From: Deltaproteobacteria bacterium
Lineage (GTDB): Bacteria > Lernaellota > Lernaellaia > JACKCT01
Assembly: GCA_027493875.1 (NCBI GenBank)
Contig: JAOSJX010000005.1
Location: 87,620 to 151,619, forward strand
Direction of reading: 5' to 3'
DNA: 64,000 nt
Shown here: positions 9,059 through 21,322 of the stretch, piece after piece
How positions within the stretch are numbered: the stretch's first letter is position 1
How the letters are laid out: the number at the start of each line of letters is the position of its first letter
Position numbers and translations under genes: made by a program
Notes under the pieces: generated by a model
The model's input: the letters and a program-made list of their open reading frames with translations, nothing else
What the model was told of the DNA's origin: nothing
The model's database searches: none

Positions 9059-9509
9059 TCATTTTTTTTTGCGGTGCGCGGCGAGGCGCTGGGCGACGTT
9101 CTTATCGCTTCCCGCCAGAATCTGCGCGGCGAGAACGGCGGCGTTGACCGCGCCGAAATCACCCACCGCGACCGTCGCCACCGGAACGCCCGGCGGCATC
9201 TGCACCGTCGCGAGCAGCGCATCGAAACCGGCGAGCGGCGTGGCGGCCAGCGGCACGCCGATGACCGGCAGCAGCGTGTTCGCCGCGACGGCCCCCGCGA
9301 GATGCGCCGCGCCGCCGGCGGCGGCGATGATGACGCCGATGTTCTTGCGCGCCGCCGCCTTCACGTACGCGGCGGTCTGGTCCGGCGTGCGGTGCGCGGA
9401 AAGCACACGGACCTCGCACGGAATGCCGAGCTTGCCAAGCTCGTCAACGCACTTGGACATAACGTCGAAATCCGAATCCGATCCCATCAAAACGGCGACT
9501 TTTTTTCAT
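9059..9509 (-). CDS. purE: N5-carboxyaminoimidazole ribonucleotide mutase
   Basis: PurE rearranges N5-CAIR to CAIR in purine synthesis. About 149 residues, near the usual 160. Visible are [21 protein letters not shown] and [17 protein letters not shown] (substrate-binding loops), then [33 protein letters not shown]. The start is ATG 9509; a seven-T run at 9500-9506 (one base too long) breaks the frame after codon 3, and with six bases it reads [13 protein letters not shown]. It follows purD by 17 bases, so the two are one operon. The 5'-side gene order purD-purE without purK suggests PurK lies elsewhere. Confidence 0.93.
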
Positions 9510-9526
9510 CGGTCCTTCCTCTTCCG

Positions 9527-10920
<1,394 letters not shown>

Positions 10921-11882
10921 TTATTCGGGGGCGTCGATGCCTTTTTCGTCGAAATAGGCGCGCAGTTTTTTCAGAATCCGCGCCTCGATCTGCCGCACGC
11001 GTTCGCGCGTGACGCCGAACTCGTCGCCCAACTCCTGAAGCGTCGCGGGCGGGTCGCCCAGCATGCGCCGCTCGTAAATCGTGCGCTCCTTGCCTTTGAG
11101 TTTGTCGGCGAATTCTTCCAGCGCGTCGAGATAGATCTCTCCCATTTGCTTGTCGGCCAGCGCGTCGTCCTGCATGGCGCCGGTGGACGGCGTCAGATCG
11201 CCGACCGTCGTACTGGTATCGTCCGAAAGAGGCATATCGAAAGATAGATCGGGACGGCGCAGGCGCGCGTCCATCTCGATCACTTCCTTTTCGTGCACGT
11301 CGAGGCGTTCGGCCAACAGCTTGGTCGTGGGCGTAAAGCCTTGCGCTTCCAACTCTCTTTTTCCTTTTGCAGGTTGAAAAAGAGTTTGCGCTGCGCCTGC
11401 GTGGTGCCGATTTTCACCATCCGCCAGTTGTTGAGGATGTAGCGGAGAATGTAGGCCTTGATCCACCAAGCGGCGTAGCTGGAAAGCTTGACGCCCTTGT
11501 ACGGGTCGAATTTCGCTACGGCCTGCATGAGCCCGATGTTGCCCTCTTGGATCAGGTCCATGAGGTTGATGAACGCGCGTTGAAACTCCATGGCGATTTT
11601 CACGACGAGGCGCAGGTTGGACGTCACCAGCGTCGCGGCGGCTTCCTGGTCGCCCGTTTCGCGCAGGCGCACCGCCAATTCGTGCTCCTCTTCGCGCGAC
11701 AGGAGCGGATGGCGGTTGACCTCGGCCATGTAGAGGGCCAGAACGCCCATCGGGACGAGCGACGTGGACTTGCTCCCCTCGCCGTCGTCGGCCGCGTCGT
11801 CATCGCCGTCCAGAATCTCGACTTCCGGGAGATCCTCGGCCTGGGCCTCCGCCTCGGCCCTTTTTTTCTCGTGCTCGCTCAT
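10921..11882 (-). CDS. rpoH: RpoH-like sigma-70 family factor (sigma-32 type)
   Basis: A group-3-like sigma factor of about 320 residues. Region 1.2/2: [36 protein letters not shown] and [39 protein letters not shown]. The segment [13 protein letters not shown] is the RpoH-box-like signature of heat-shock sigma factors. Region 4: [25 protein letters not shown]. An Asp/Glu-rich N-terminal extension (about 45 residues) is unusual. A five-A stretch at 11358-11362 (minus strand) is one base short and breaks the frame; corrected it reads [13 protein letters not shown]. The role in heat or envelope stress is inferred from family; a sigma-70-like promoter precedes the gene. Confidence 0.87.
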
Positions 11883-11926
11883 GCTGATTTGGTTGTCGCC
11901 CCGCCCGGTGTTGGGAAGGACTTGAT

Positions 11927-11955
11927 ATGATAGGGCTTTCCCCGCGTCCTGTCAC
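11927..11955 (-). promoter_or_regulatory. Sigma-70-type promoter of the rpoH-like gene
   Basis: On the minus strand GTGACA (-35, 11955-11950) and TATCAT (-10, 11932-11927) are separated by exactly 17 bases. Each hexamer differs from consensus at one position. A transcript would start near 11920, about 38 bases before the ATG at 11882. Confidence 0.6.
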
Positions 11956-11967
11956 GGAGAGCCCCGC

Positions 11968-13110
11968 TCAGGGCACGGAGACGAAGTCTCCCCCCTTGAG
12001 AGGAGCGGAAAACAAACCGTAGCGGTTGGTTCCCACAAAGATGCGTCCGCCGAACAGGGCGACCGCCGTGACCGAGTCCGGCGGTAGGCCGCGGCCGGGG
12101 AGCCACCCGCTGTCCGGCGCGTGACGGATCCAGAATCCGTCCGGCCCCGCAGCGGCCAGCACGCGCGCGCCGACGTGGACGATATCGAGGATATCGGCGT
12201 TCATGAGCGCCCCGGAGACTTCCTGTTTCACCGCGCCGCCGTCAAAGCTCCAGACGCCGTCGCCGTCCGTCCCGACAAACCCTTGCGCGCCGTACGCCGA
12301 TCCCGACAGAGAACGCACGAGCGCCGGAAGTCCCTTGACCGCCGTACACGAGCCCGCCGCGCTGCATCGTTTTAATCCGTTGCCGTACGTCGCGATGACG
12401 TAGCGGTTCGACGCACCCGGCGAGAGGATGACGTCGCGCACGAGCGGATCGGCGACGGCCTGCGTCCACGTGGACCCGCCGTCGGTGCTGAGATAAAGCC
12501 CGCGTCCCGTGCATGCGGCGAGCCCGACCGCCGGCTCGTAGCGCAGCCGAAAGACACCGCCGCCTTCCGCGGGCAATCGCGCCAGTTCTTTCCACTGGTC
12601 GCCATCCAGGCGAAGCACCCGGCCGTCCGCCATGCCCGCGACGATCCCCGGCGTCATCGCCGCGACGCCTTTAATCGCGTCCTCCATCGCCGCAAGGTCC
12701 GGCTCCCCGCCCTGCCCGAGGCCCGCGTCCATCAGCGCGGCGGCGATGGATTCGCGCGTCGGTTTCACCTGCACGATCGACCGCGCCTCTTTGGGATCGA
12801 CCATTCCGATGCGCAGCGGATCGAAGGTTGCGCCGTCACGCGTGCGCGCCACGCCCATGCCGTGATAGCTGACGTAAAGCTCCTCCTCCGTCGCGAAAAC
12901 CGCGAGCACACGGTTGGTATCGAATTCGGGGAGTTCTTCCCGAAGCAAGCCCGGCTCCGGCGTGGACGGGGCTGGCGTAACGGACGGCGGACCGTCTTTC
13001 TTCTTGGACGTCCCGGGGAAATAGCTGATCGCGAAGCCGATGCCCAGACCGAACGCCAGCCCGAGCAGAAGCATTCTGATCGTCGTGCTTCGCACGGAGC
13101 GTTCCGGCAT
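11968..13110 (-). CDS. Membrane-anchored BNR/propeller-like protein
   Basis: 380 residues, intact. One N-terminal membrane anchor (MLLLGLAFGLGIGFAISYFPG, about residues 13-33) is followed by a Pro-rich linker and a repeat domain. Visible blades include GRGLYLSTDGGSTWTQAVAD (a classic BNR Asp-box S-x-D-x-G-x-T-W), GFVGTDGDGVWSFDGG and IFVGTNRYGLFSAP. Photosystem-stability-factor/sialidase-like propellers of this type generally bind protein partners or glycans, but no catalytic residues can be assigned. It is 16 bases downstream of the aminotransferase gene and probably co-transcribed with it. Function unknown. Confidence 0.75.
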   Translation of the reverse strand: MPERSVRSTTIRMLLLGLAFGLGIGFAISYFPGTSKKKDGPPSVTPAPSTPEPGLLREELPEFDTNRVLAVFATEEELYVSYHGMGVARTRDGATFDPLRIGMVDPKEARSIVQVKPTRESIAAALMDAGLGQGGEPDLAAMEDAIKGVAAMTPGIVAGMADGRVLRLDGDQWKELARLPAEGGGVFRLRYEPAVGLAACTGRGLYLSTDGGSTWTQAVADPLVRDVILSPGASNRYVIATYGNGLKRCSAAGSCTAVKGLPALVRSLSGSAYGAQGFVGTDGDGVWSFDGGAVKQEVSGALMNADILDIVHVGARVLAAAGPDGFWIRHAPDSGWLPGRGLPPDSVTAVALFGGRIFVGTNRYGLFSAPLKGGDFVSVP

Positions 13111-13125
13111 CCGGGGGCCGTCCTT

Positions 13126-14319
13126 TCAGCGGAGCGCGGCGAGTGCGTCCGCGATCCGTCCGATCCCGCGCTCGATGTCCGCGTCGCCGAGCGCATACGA
13201 CAAACGCACGTTGGCGTCCGCGCCGAACGCCCCGCCCGGCACGACGGCGACGAGCGCCTTTTCAAGCAGATAGTCCGAAAGATCGAACGAATTTTCGATC
13301 ACGCGGTCGCCGTCGCGTTTTCCGTAATACGCCGAAACGTTCGGAAACACATAGAACGCGCCTTGCGGCCGGAAGCACGTCACGCCGGGAATGGCGGTGA
13401 GCAGCCGCAGGATCAATTCGCGGCGCCGCGCGAACGCGTCGATCATCGGCGCGAGATCGCCGGCCGTCAGCGCCAGCGCGGTGACCGCGGCCTTCTGCGC
13501 GAAGGTCGGCATGTTGGACGTGGACTGGCTTTGCAGCGCCGCGCACGCCGAGACGAACTCCTTCGGCCCGAGGGCGTAGCCCAGTCGCCACCCCGTCATC
13601 GCGAAGGTTTTGGAAAAACCACTGACGATGATCGTGCGTTCTTTGAGTCCCGGCGCGACGGAGACGAAGGGAACGAATTCGAACCCGTCGTACACCAGAT
13701 ATTCGTAAATTTCGTCGGTGAGGACGACGATGTCGCGTTCGACGACCACCTTCGCCAGCGCTTCCAACGCCGCGCGCGGATACGCGGCGCCGGTCGGGTT
13801 CGACGGACTGTTGAGCACCAGCATCCGAGTCCGCGGGGTAATCGCCGCGCCGAGCGCTTCCGGCGTCAACGTGAAGCCGGTCGATTCGTCCGTCGTCACG
13901 ATCACCGGTTTACCGCCCGCGATTTCCACCATCGGCGGATAACTGACCCAGTACGGCGCCGGAACGATCACCTCGTCACCCGGATCGAGCAACGCGAGAA
14001 AGGCCTCGAAAATGGCGTGTTTGCCGCCGCACGTGACGAGCGTTTCCGCCGGCTCGTAAGCCAGTCCGTAGTCGCGCTGATAATGCGTGGCGATGGCCTT
14101 GCGGAGTTCGGGAAAACCGGGCGCCGGCGAATACTTCGTCAGACCGGCGTCGAGCGCGGCCTTGGCGGCGTTCTTCACCGCCTCCGGCGTATCGAAATCG
14201 GGTTCGCCCGGCCCGAAACTCACGACGTCCTTGCCGTCGGCGACGAGCGCTTTGGCTTTGGCGTCGATGGCCAGGGTTTGACTCGGAGGAATGGCGGAGA
14301 CGACCTTGGAAATTTTCAT
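13126..14319 (-). CDS. Aspartate/aromatic aminotransferase, class I (Ib subgroup)
   Basis: 397-residue, intact fold-type I PLP enzyme. Visible are SFGPGEPDFDTPEAV (residues 34-48), TKYSPAPGFPELRKAIA, the substrate-site NSPSNPTGAAYPR (about 170-182), TDEIYEYLVYDG, and SGFSKTFAMTGWRLGY with Lys237 forming the Schiff base, plus a C-terminal NVRLSYALGDADIERGI containing the carboxylate-binding Arg. This matches AspB-type aspartate aminotransferases of bacteria, which may also transaminate prephenate. It sits between coaD and the propeller gene on the same strand; no pathway partner is adjacent, so substrate range is inferred. Confidence 0.92.
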   Translation of the reverse strand: MKISKVVSAIPPSQTLAIDAKAKALVADGKDVVSFGPGEPDFDTPEAVKNAAKAALDAGLTKYSPAPGFPELRKAIATHYQRDYGLAYEPAETLVTCGGKHAIFEAFLALLDPGDEVIVPAPYWVSYPPMVEIAGGKPVIVTTDESTGFTLTPEALGAAITPRTRMLVLNSPSNPTGAAYPRAALEALAKVVVERDIVVLTDEIYEYLVYDGFEFVPFVSVAPGLKERTIIVSGFSKTFAMTGWRLGYALGPKEFVSACAALQSQSTSNMPTFAQKAAVTALALTAGDLAPMIDAFARRRELILRLLTAIPGVTCFRPQGAFYVFPNVSAYYGKRDGDRVIENSFDLSDYLLEKALVAVVPGGAFGADANVRLSYALGDADIERGIGRIADALAALR

Positions 14320-14341
14320 GAAATCACCAATAAGAGGTTTT

Positions 14342-14841
14342 CTAATCCTTGAGATGCTGCTGCTTGATGCCTTTGGCGCGTTTCTTGAGAAGCTTTTCGA
14401 CGGGCTTCGGCACCAGCTTGGAGACGTTGCCGCCGAGCATCGCGATTTCCTTGACCATGCTTGACGAGAGAAAGACGTAATTCTCGCTCGCCATCAGAAA
14501 AAAGTGTCGACGCCGCCGAGGAGTTTCCGATTCGTCAGCGCCATCTGAAACTCGTACTCGAAATCGCTGACGGCGCGCAGCCCGCGGATGACGACGGACG
14601 CTTTCTGGTCGCGCAGAAAATCCACGAGCAGCCCCTCAAACCGCAAAACGCGGAGACGAACGCCTTTGAACGTTTCGCGGATCATTTGAACCCGCTCCTC
14701 CGGAGTGAACAGCGTGCTTTTTCGCGGATTCGCCGCCACCGCGACGATGAGATTGTCGAAAATGTCCGCCGCGCGGCGGATGAGATCTTCATGCCCCTTC
14801 GTCAGCGGGTCGAAGCTGCCCGGATAAACGGCCGTCTTCAT
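14342..14841 (-). CDS. coaD: Phosphopantetheine adenylyltransferase
   Basis: Catalyses the fourth step of coenzyme A synthesis. Nucleotidyltransferase motif [10 protein letters not shown] at residues 8-17 (His17 is the ATP-binding histidine), [14 protein letters not shown], and [25 protein letters not shown] (RGLRA at 86-90). After VDTFF, a T-run near 14498 is one base short; corrected, the protein continues [23 protein letters not shown], the conserved CoaD C-terminus, to a stop at 14342. Full length would be about 166 residues, normal for the family. It overlaps rsmD by 4 bases (ATGA), the classic rsmD-coaD pair. Confidence 0.95.
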
Positions 14842-15392
14842 CCGTCGTCTGTTCCTTTCTCATAGAGGGTCAGGCACGTATCTCCATAACGGCGCGCCAT
14901 GCGTTTGGCAAGTCCCGCGACGTCGCGCGGCGGCGATTTGTCCGCGTGCTCGACGATCATCGTCCCGCCCGGCGCGAGAAGCGCCGACACCGCGCGCCCG
15001 ATCCGCGCCGGCATCTTGTCCGTAACGGCGTACGGCGGATCGACATAGATGACGTCGAACGCCGCCCCCTCGCGGCCCAGCGTGTCCAGCGCCGGCCCGG
15101 CCTCGCCGGCAAGCACGCGGGCATCGTAATGAACGTGGTCGAGGTTGCGCCGGAGGCATTCCAGCGCTTTGCGGTTGCGCTCGACGAAAACCACGGTCGC
15201 GGCGCCGCGGCTGGCCGCTTCAATGCCCACCGCGCCCGATCCGGCGAACAAATCGAGAAAACGCGCATCGGCGATCGACGGCCCGAGAATGTCGAAAAGC
15301 GCCTCGCGGACGCGCTCCGGCGTCGGACGCGTCGCCGTGCCTCGCGGCGCGAGCAGGCGATAACCTCGCCACTGTCCTCCGACGACACGCAT
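14838..15392 (-). CDS. rsmD: 16S rRNA (guanine(966)-N2)-methyltransferase
   Basis: 184 residues, intact. Methylates G966 of 16S rRNA. N-terminal MRVVGGQWRGYRLLAPRG and TRPTPERVREALFDIL are RsmD signatures. The SAM-binding loop DLFAGSGAVGIEAASRGA is at residues 47-64 and the catalytic DPPY at 118-121. It is coupled to coaD by a 4-base overlap and begins 3 bases after the stop of the upstream phosphodiesterase-like lipoprotein, so the three are likely co-transcribed. Confidence 0.95.
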   Translation of the reverse strand: MRVVGGQWRGYRLLAPRGTATRPTPERVREALFDILGPSIADARFLDLFAGSGAVGIEAASRGAATVVFVERNRKALECLRRNLDHVHYDARVLAGEAGPALDTLGREGAAFDVIYVDPPYAVTDKMPARIGRAVSALLAPGGTMIVEHADKSPPRDVAGLAKRMARRYGDTCLTLYEKGTDDG

Positions 15393-15394
15393 GG

Positions 15395-17070
15395 TCAGTT
15401 GATGTAGCCCAGGCTTCTTAATCGTTCAATCAGTTCGGGAGACGGAGGCCGCGCGGGCGGAAGCGTAGAAACACGGCCATATGACGGAATGGTTCCGAGC
15501 GACGGCGGTTCGCGGAAAGCGCTCGCGAGCACGCGGCCGCGCATGTCCTCGCCGCGCGCCAGACCGAGAATCGCGAGGCTCGTGGGCGCCGCGTCATACA
15601 CGTTGGGCTGTTGAAGATCGGCGCCGGGCAAGATGCCGGGGCCCGCGAGGAAAAGAAGTCCGAACGGCGTATGGTCGCCCGACGTCCCGCCGTCGTTAAA
15701 AAAAGTCCGGCAATGGGATATTCCGTCCCGCGATCGTGACGTTCCCGCCGACGTCGAAGGCATGCGCGAGATCGCGCGCGTTCAGCCAAACGCGGACCGC
15801 GCGGGCGTCGACGCCGCCGCTGTCGTACCCGGGCTCGCCTCGATGACGTACTTTGACAAAGAGCGGGCGGCGGCCCGGCAGTCTCGCCTGGGCGAGCGTG
15901 TCCGCGGCAGCGCTCGCGTCGACCGCCGGATCGGCGCACAAGGCTAACTCCAGCGCGCCCATGGACGGGCACGCACTGATGCCGGCGCCGAACCCCGCGG
16001 CGATTTCCTCGAAAACAGCCGGCTCGACCCGAAGCGGCGATAGCCCCGGCGCCGCCTCATGGCCATGATCCGACAAAACCATGATGACGGTTTGCGGCCC
16101 GGAGACCGCGAGCGCGGCGGCCGTCCACATATCGAGCTCGCGGTAGGCTTGAGGAATTTCCTCCGCGTGAAACGCGATGCTCTCCGGGTTGAGCGGCCAG
16201 TTGCGCCGCCGGAAAATCTCCGGTTCATACGCTTTCCACCACTGGTGACCCTTCGAATCGGCGACGGTATCGTAAAAAACGACGAGATCGGGACGGCGCG
16301 CGCGGATTTCGTCTCGAAAAACACGCACGGCGCGCGTCGCGTCGCCGGCGCGCGCGTCATCGACCGGATCGGCGACGCCCTCGTCCGGGAAAAGCACGCT
16401 GCTGACCATGGTGCGCAGCCCCTGGCTTTGCGCCATGTCCCACAGACGCGGCGCGCGGATATCCGCGGCCGTCACTTCCGACGCCTCTCCCGTGATCGGA
16501 TTTTGTTTGAGGAAATCGTCGATGCCGTGCTCTTCCGGCCCGAGGCCCGTATTGATCGTCGTCCAAACCGGCGCCGACAATAAACCGCAACACGACGCGA
16601 ACATGGAATGCGTTCCCCGGTCCAACAGCGCCCGGAACGCGGGAAGCTGGCCTTCCGCGAGCAGGCGCTCGAAAACCGCGCTCGTCATGCCGTCAAACTG
16701 CAATTGGATAAGCCGCGGCGCGTCCGGTTGCGTCCACGCCCGCGCGCGGATTCGATCCGCGTCGATCGGAACAAGATAATACTCCCGAGGCGCCGAGGGA
16801 CCGCGCAAAGCATAAAGGGTCTGCGTCACGTAGCCCGGCGCCGAGACGCGGTATCGCACCGTGTCGCGATAAGCGGAAACCGTCGCCAACGCCCCGGTGA
16901 TTGATTCGCCGGACACGACGTCATAGACGATCGGTTCGTCTCCGGGATACGTGTCCTCCCCCGACGGGCGGCGCGGGGGGCGCGTTGTCCGGCGAGGACG
17001 AGCACGCCCATCCCGCGACCACAAGCACCGACCACACGACGAAGCGAACGGCCGACAAGCGGCGCGTCAT
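15395..17070 (-). CDS. Lipoprotein of the type I phosphodiesterase/alkaline phosphatase superfamily (frameshifted)
   Basis: About 557 residues. The N-terminus MTRRLSAVRFVVWSVLVVAG ends in a lipobox (AGWAC), then SSSPDN and a Pro-rich linker. The catalytic domain shows metal-binding and nucleophile motifs of the family: LQFDGMTSAVF, APVWTTINTG (Thr nucleophile), VFYDTVADSKGH, VLSDHGHEAAPG and SGDHTPFG. The C-terminus reads LIERLRSLGYIN. Two frame changes are needed: near 16960, and a T-run near 15710 (PDFF/NDGG). Such enzymes cleave phosphodiesters, sulfates or phosphonates; the substrate is unknown. It lies just upstream of rsmD and downstream of another lipoprotein. Confidence 0.82.
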
Positions 17071-17101
17071 GGGATCTTATCCTTGCCCGGGGAAGGCGAC
17101 G

Positions 17102-17718
17102 TTAAGGAACGTCCCATTCGAGACGCGCGGTTCCCTGGATGCCCGCGGCCAACAGCGTGACGCGGCCGCCCGACAGGCGCAGCAGCTCGCCGTCGTCGTC
17201 GCGAAGGGGAAATTCAACCGAATAGTTCTTGGCCCATTCGTGGACAATCGGGAAATAGAGCCGCTCGGCGCGGGTCTCGAGTTTCACGACCGTGATCCGG
17301 TCCGGCGCGACCTTCCGGCCGTCCGCGTCCACAAGCCACAAGCGGTAGGACGGCTCCTCGTCGTCCAGGTTGTTCCATTGGCGCACCGGCATATACGCCG
17401 AAATCGTGAAACGGGCGATACGGCCGAGTTCCGCCTCGTCGCGCCGGGTCATCCGGGCGACTCGTTCGGCGAAAGTTTTTCGGCCCGCGCCTTCTCGCCC
17501 CGCAACGCATCACGATACGGCTTGCCGTGAAACGTCGCCCCGACGACGAGCTCAGTTTCGAAATTGTGGTAGACCTTGTCCGTCCGCGTCCATTCGGAAA
17601 GCACGCCGAGATAGCTGTCGTAATCGCCCTCGTAAACGCGGTCCGCATCGACCGCCACGCGCGCGCACGACGCGGCGAGAAACAAAACGGCCAAAATGGT
17701 ATGAGCCGGAATTCGCAT
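17102..17718 (-). CDS. Small lipoprotein of unknown function (probably one frameshifted gene)
   Basis: Signal peptide MRIPAHTILAVLFLAASC with lipobox LAASC, then YEGDYDSYLGVLSEWTRTDKVYHNFE and ATFHGKPYRDALRGEKARAEKL. The first frame stops at 17449 exactly where a second frame starts (MTRRDEAELGRIARFTISAYMP), continuing to 17102. The abrupt join and the short first half argue for one 200-residue protein broken by an indel; two overlapping genes are possible. No domain is recognised; the second half is rich in short beta-strand patterns. It heads the co-directional run leading to the phosphodiesterase and rsmD. Confidence 0.6.
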
Positions 17719-17830
17719 GGCGCGATACTAAACGAAATCGCGAACGGAGCAAACGCGGCCGCGCGCCGCGCTGACCGGCCCAACCGATTGTGATAGCCTG
17801 CCTCCCATTCTGTCACCCCGTTGAAAACGC

Positions 17831-19593
17831 ATGCGGACGAAAACGAAAAGAAAAGCGGTTTTTGCGGTGCTTGCGGCCGTCGCGTTTTTCTCGGCGCCGA
17901 GCTGGCGTTGACGCTCGCGGGCGCGAAAATCCGCGCGCTGCTGAATCTGCCCGAGGAGAAGGAACCCACGTCGCCGATCGAGTTTCAACAACTGCCGCCG
18001 TTCCCGGTGCACCTGAACGCCGGGGACCGGCGCGTGGAACTCCAGATCCACCGCGCGAAACGCGACAACTACATCGTCCCGCGGCCGGAGGGCACGATCC
18101 GCGTCATTCTTTTCGGCGGATCGGCGACCTACGGCCTCGGCTTTCCGTTCAACGGGTCCTTCGGCACCTGGCTCGAACGCATGCTCCTTGCGTCGTATCC
18201 CGGTCGAACGATCGAAGTGATCAACATGGCGGGCGTCGGGTTCGCCAGCGCGCAGGTCCGCGAACTGGCGGTCGAGGCCATCGAAAAGGCCGACCCCAGC
18301 CTCGTCGTCGTGTACTCCGGCAACAACGAATTGCTGGATAAAAAAGCGCAGCGCGCCATGGAGGAAGCCCGCGGCGTTCGCGGCACACGGATCACCGAGA
18401 CCGTCCTGGGGCGCGTGCATCTCGTCCGTTTTCTCGCGGCGTTCATGCCGTCGGGCCGGCGCGTCGCCGAGCACGAGCGGAATATTCTGACCTCCTATCT
18501 GGGGATCAAACCGAACGAACGCGAGATTCGCGACGCGACGAAGCGCTACCGCGACAATCTCCGCGCCGTGGCGCGCGCCGCGAAGTCAAACGACGTGCCG
18601 CTGATTCTCTGTACGCTCATCGCCAATCCCGTGTTCGACATGTGGATCGACATGTTTTTCGACGAGGCGCTGGCCGGCGATCCGAACGGACGAAACGTCT
18701 ATCAAGCCGCCGGCTGGGCCAGGCTCGGGCGGTGGGATCTCGCCGAGCGGGCGCTCGAACCGATCGCGCGTCTCGGGCCGCGACTTGGTCTATTACGGGT
18801 TCACGAAGCCGCCGGTATTCGCGGGCGCGACAGCCTCGGCGAGGATGCGAGGGCGAGTTTAACGGCTCTCGCGCCGCGTCTTGTCGACGAGTTCATTGCC
18901 AAAGAAAACCGCACGAACGCCGACCGCTACGTTCTCGCGCACGCGTATGCGCTGCTGGACCGGAAGCAAGAGCTCCGCGCCATTCTCAATGAAACCCGCG
19001 AAGACAACCACTTGAGCGACGAGCCGATGGAAACGACCGTTCGCCAGGTGGCGGTGAGTTTTGCGCAATTCGAGGACCACGCCGCGTACCACGCGGCCTA
19101 CCGTCACTTTTGGGACGAGGACCCGCTCAGGATCGTGACGTCCCCCCGCGTTCAACGATGTCGTCCGGCGGGTCGCGGAGGACGAGGGCGTCACGCTGGC
19201 CGATATCGAACACGCGCTCGGCGATTGGACCTGCCCGACGCCGTATCGCTACCTGCTCGACTACTGCCACTTCAACATTGAAGGCGGTTTCGAGGCGGCG
19301 CGAATCATCTTCGAAACGGCGCGCGACGCCGGCGATCTTCCGCTGCCGGCCTCGGGGACGATTTCCGCGCCACCCTGCTGGAACCCGATCTCGCCTATCT
19401 TCGCCGGACCGGGCATGACTTCCCGGACCGCGAGCGGTACATGGGATTGGATTTCCGCGTCTGTTTCGCGTACGCGCCGCCGCATCCGCGAACCTCGGCG
19501 CTGGCGGAATGGCGGGACGAGGATGCCGCGGCGTTGGATGCGGAGGAGCTGGCGAAAACCTTTCGCGCGAACCGCCGGTGGTACGAGCCTTAA
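17831..19593 (+). CDS. SGNH/GDSL-hydrolase-like protein with C-terminal TPR-like region (frameshifted)
   Basis: About 585 residues. The start at ATG 17831 gives a signal anchor (MRTKTKRKAVFAVLAAVAFF); a short T-run near 17886 then shifts the frame to LGAELALTLAG. The SGNH core shows VILFGGSATYGLGFPFNGSFG (Ser nucleophile in GGSAT), INMAGVGFASAQV and VVVYSGNNELL. A helical segment such as GWARLGRWDLAERALEPIARLGPR suggests tetratricopeptide repeats. Further frame changes occur near 18780, 19140 and 19345; the true end is FRANRRWYEP. Close relatives are often O-acetyl-handling or unknown. The stop overlaps the convergent CheA-like gene by 3 bases. Confidence 0.7.
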
Positions 19594-21322
19594 TCGTTTT
19601 CGGGAATATTGGCGGCGTCGTCCAGGGCGCCGGGGAGCGTAATCCGGAACGTCGTGCCGCGCCCCTTCTCCGTTTGGATCTCAATGGCGCCGCCCATGGC
19701 ATCGACGTTGGAATGCACGACGTCCAGCCCAACGCCCCGGCCGGAGACGTCGCTGACGTTCTCCGACGTGGACAGCCCGCCCCGGAACAACGCCTTGAGA
19801 ATCTCTTCTTGCGGCGGCTCGGGGCCCTCGGCCGGAACGATCCCCAATTCACGCGCTTTTGCAGCGCTTTGCCGAGGTCGACTCCCGCCCCGTCGTCCGC
19901 GACCACGAGAATCGCGCTGCCGTCGCCCGTCGACTCGAACGTCACCGAGATGCGCCCTTCGTCCCGTTTTCCGGCCGCGGTCCGCGCCTCGGGCGACTCG
20001 ATGCCGTGGTCCATGCTGTTGCGCACGAGATGCGTCAGCGGGGACTCCAACGCTTCGACGACTTTGCGTTCGAACATCACGTGTTCGCCCTCGATCTCGA
20101 GGCGGACTTTTTTATTCAATTGCGCCGCGAGATCGCGCACCAGCCGGGGCAGGCGCAGACAAAGGTGTTGCGCCGGCACGAGAAGCAGCCCGCGTCCCGT
20201 TTCCTCGAACTGGCCGGTCAACCGCTTCAATTCGCTCAGCATAAAGGCCAAGCGGTCCTCGTCCGCCTTATCCGGGCCGGTGACGGCCTCCCCCAATTCA
20301 TCCACGGCCGCCGCCAATCGGTAAACGCGCCGCGCGTATTCGTTGACCACGCGCTGCGGGACGCGAACGGTCGGCCCCGCCGTCGCAGGGTCGAGATCCG
20401 AAACGCCGTCCGGCGCTTCGCCGTTCGACTCCCGCTTGGCGACCGTCGCATGCTGTTCCAATTTTTTCAGATTGTCCGCCAGCGCCATGCGGAGCACTTC
20501 GTCGAATCCCACCGCGCTCGACACGAACGCCTGATAGGTCTGGTCCATGGATTCGACGATGTCGCGGGGCGCGCCGGACAATTTTTTCTTGAGCTCCACC
20601 AGGGCGGCCTTCACGCGCTCCGACAGATGCACGGGGAGCTCGTCCTTGATCGGGTGCGACAAAATATCGCTCAGCGCGGCGAGTTCGCGCGCGACGTTGA
20701 TCTCACCGATAAAGCTCTTGCGCGCCGACGTGCGCAAGCGGACGACCGGACGGGTTTTGCCCGGAACTCCTTCCTGCGCCGGACGGCAGAGCGTTTCCAA
20801 TTCGTCCATCAAACTGACGGCGCGGCCGGGGAGATCTTGCTTGAGCGGCGCGAGCGCGGTGATCAAGCCGCGGATTTTGACCGAAACGATATTGGCGAAA
20901 TCCCGCTGGTCCTCGCCTTCACGGACGTGCTGAATGGCGTCGAGGAGAGAGCCCAGGCCACTGTAATCGGACGCCGTGCCGCCGCCGGCCAGATCGCGGA
21001 CCATGTCCCGAAGGCCGTCCATGCCGTCAAGGAAAACGTCGACCATCTTTTTTTGACGGGGTGGCCCGGCCGGACCGGACGTCGTCGAGCAGATTTTCCA
21101 GACTGTGCGCGAGACGCTTGACTTCGCTCAGTTGAAAAAGGCCGCGTTGCCCTTCAACGAATGCATCGTCCGGAAAATCCGGTTGACGCTGTCGGCCGAC
21201 GCGTTCGTCTCCAAATCGCGAACCAGCGCCTCGACGGCGTCCAGGGACTCCAGCGATTCCTGCACAAATTCCGAGAGCAGCGACTGATCCGCCGCCACTT
21301 CCTCAGATGTTCGCTCGCGCAT
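19590..21322 (-). CDS. CheA-like histidine kinase lacking a CheW domain (frameshifted)
   Basis: About 577 residues. N-terminal Hpt domain: SLLSEFVQESLESLDAVEALV and IFRTMHSLKGNAAFF (phosphorylatable His). Middle: long helical region with CheA-type dimerisation (RVPQRVVNEYARRVYRLAAAVDELGE). HATPase: LTHLVRNSMDHGIESPEAR (N box), VVADDGAGVDLGKAL (G1) and VSGRGVGLDVVHSNVDAMGG (G2). The protein stops right after ITLPGALDDAANIPEND, so the C-terminal CheW-like P5 domain is absent, as is P2. Shifts occur near 21045 and 19855. No receptor, CheW or CheY gene is nearby. It may feed a non-chemotactic phosphorelay; function unknown. Confidence 0.82.

Noticed and set aside
12862..14352. Plus-strand frame of 496 codons over the aminotransferase
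   Set aside because: Antisense to an intact, well-recognised aminotransferase and without family motifs.
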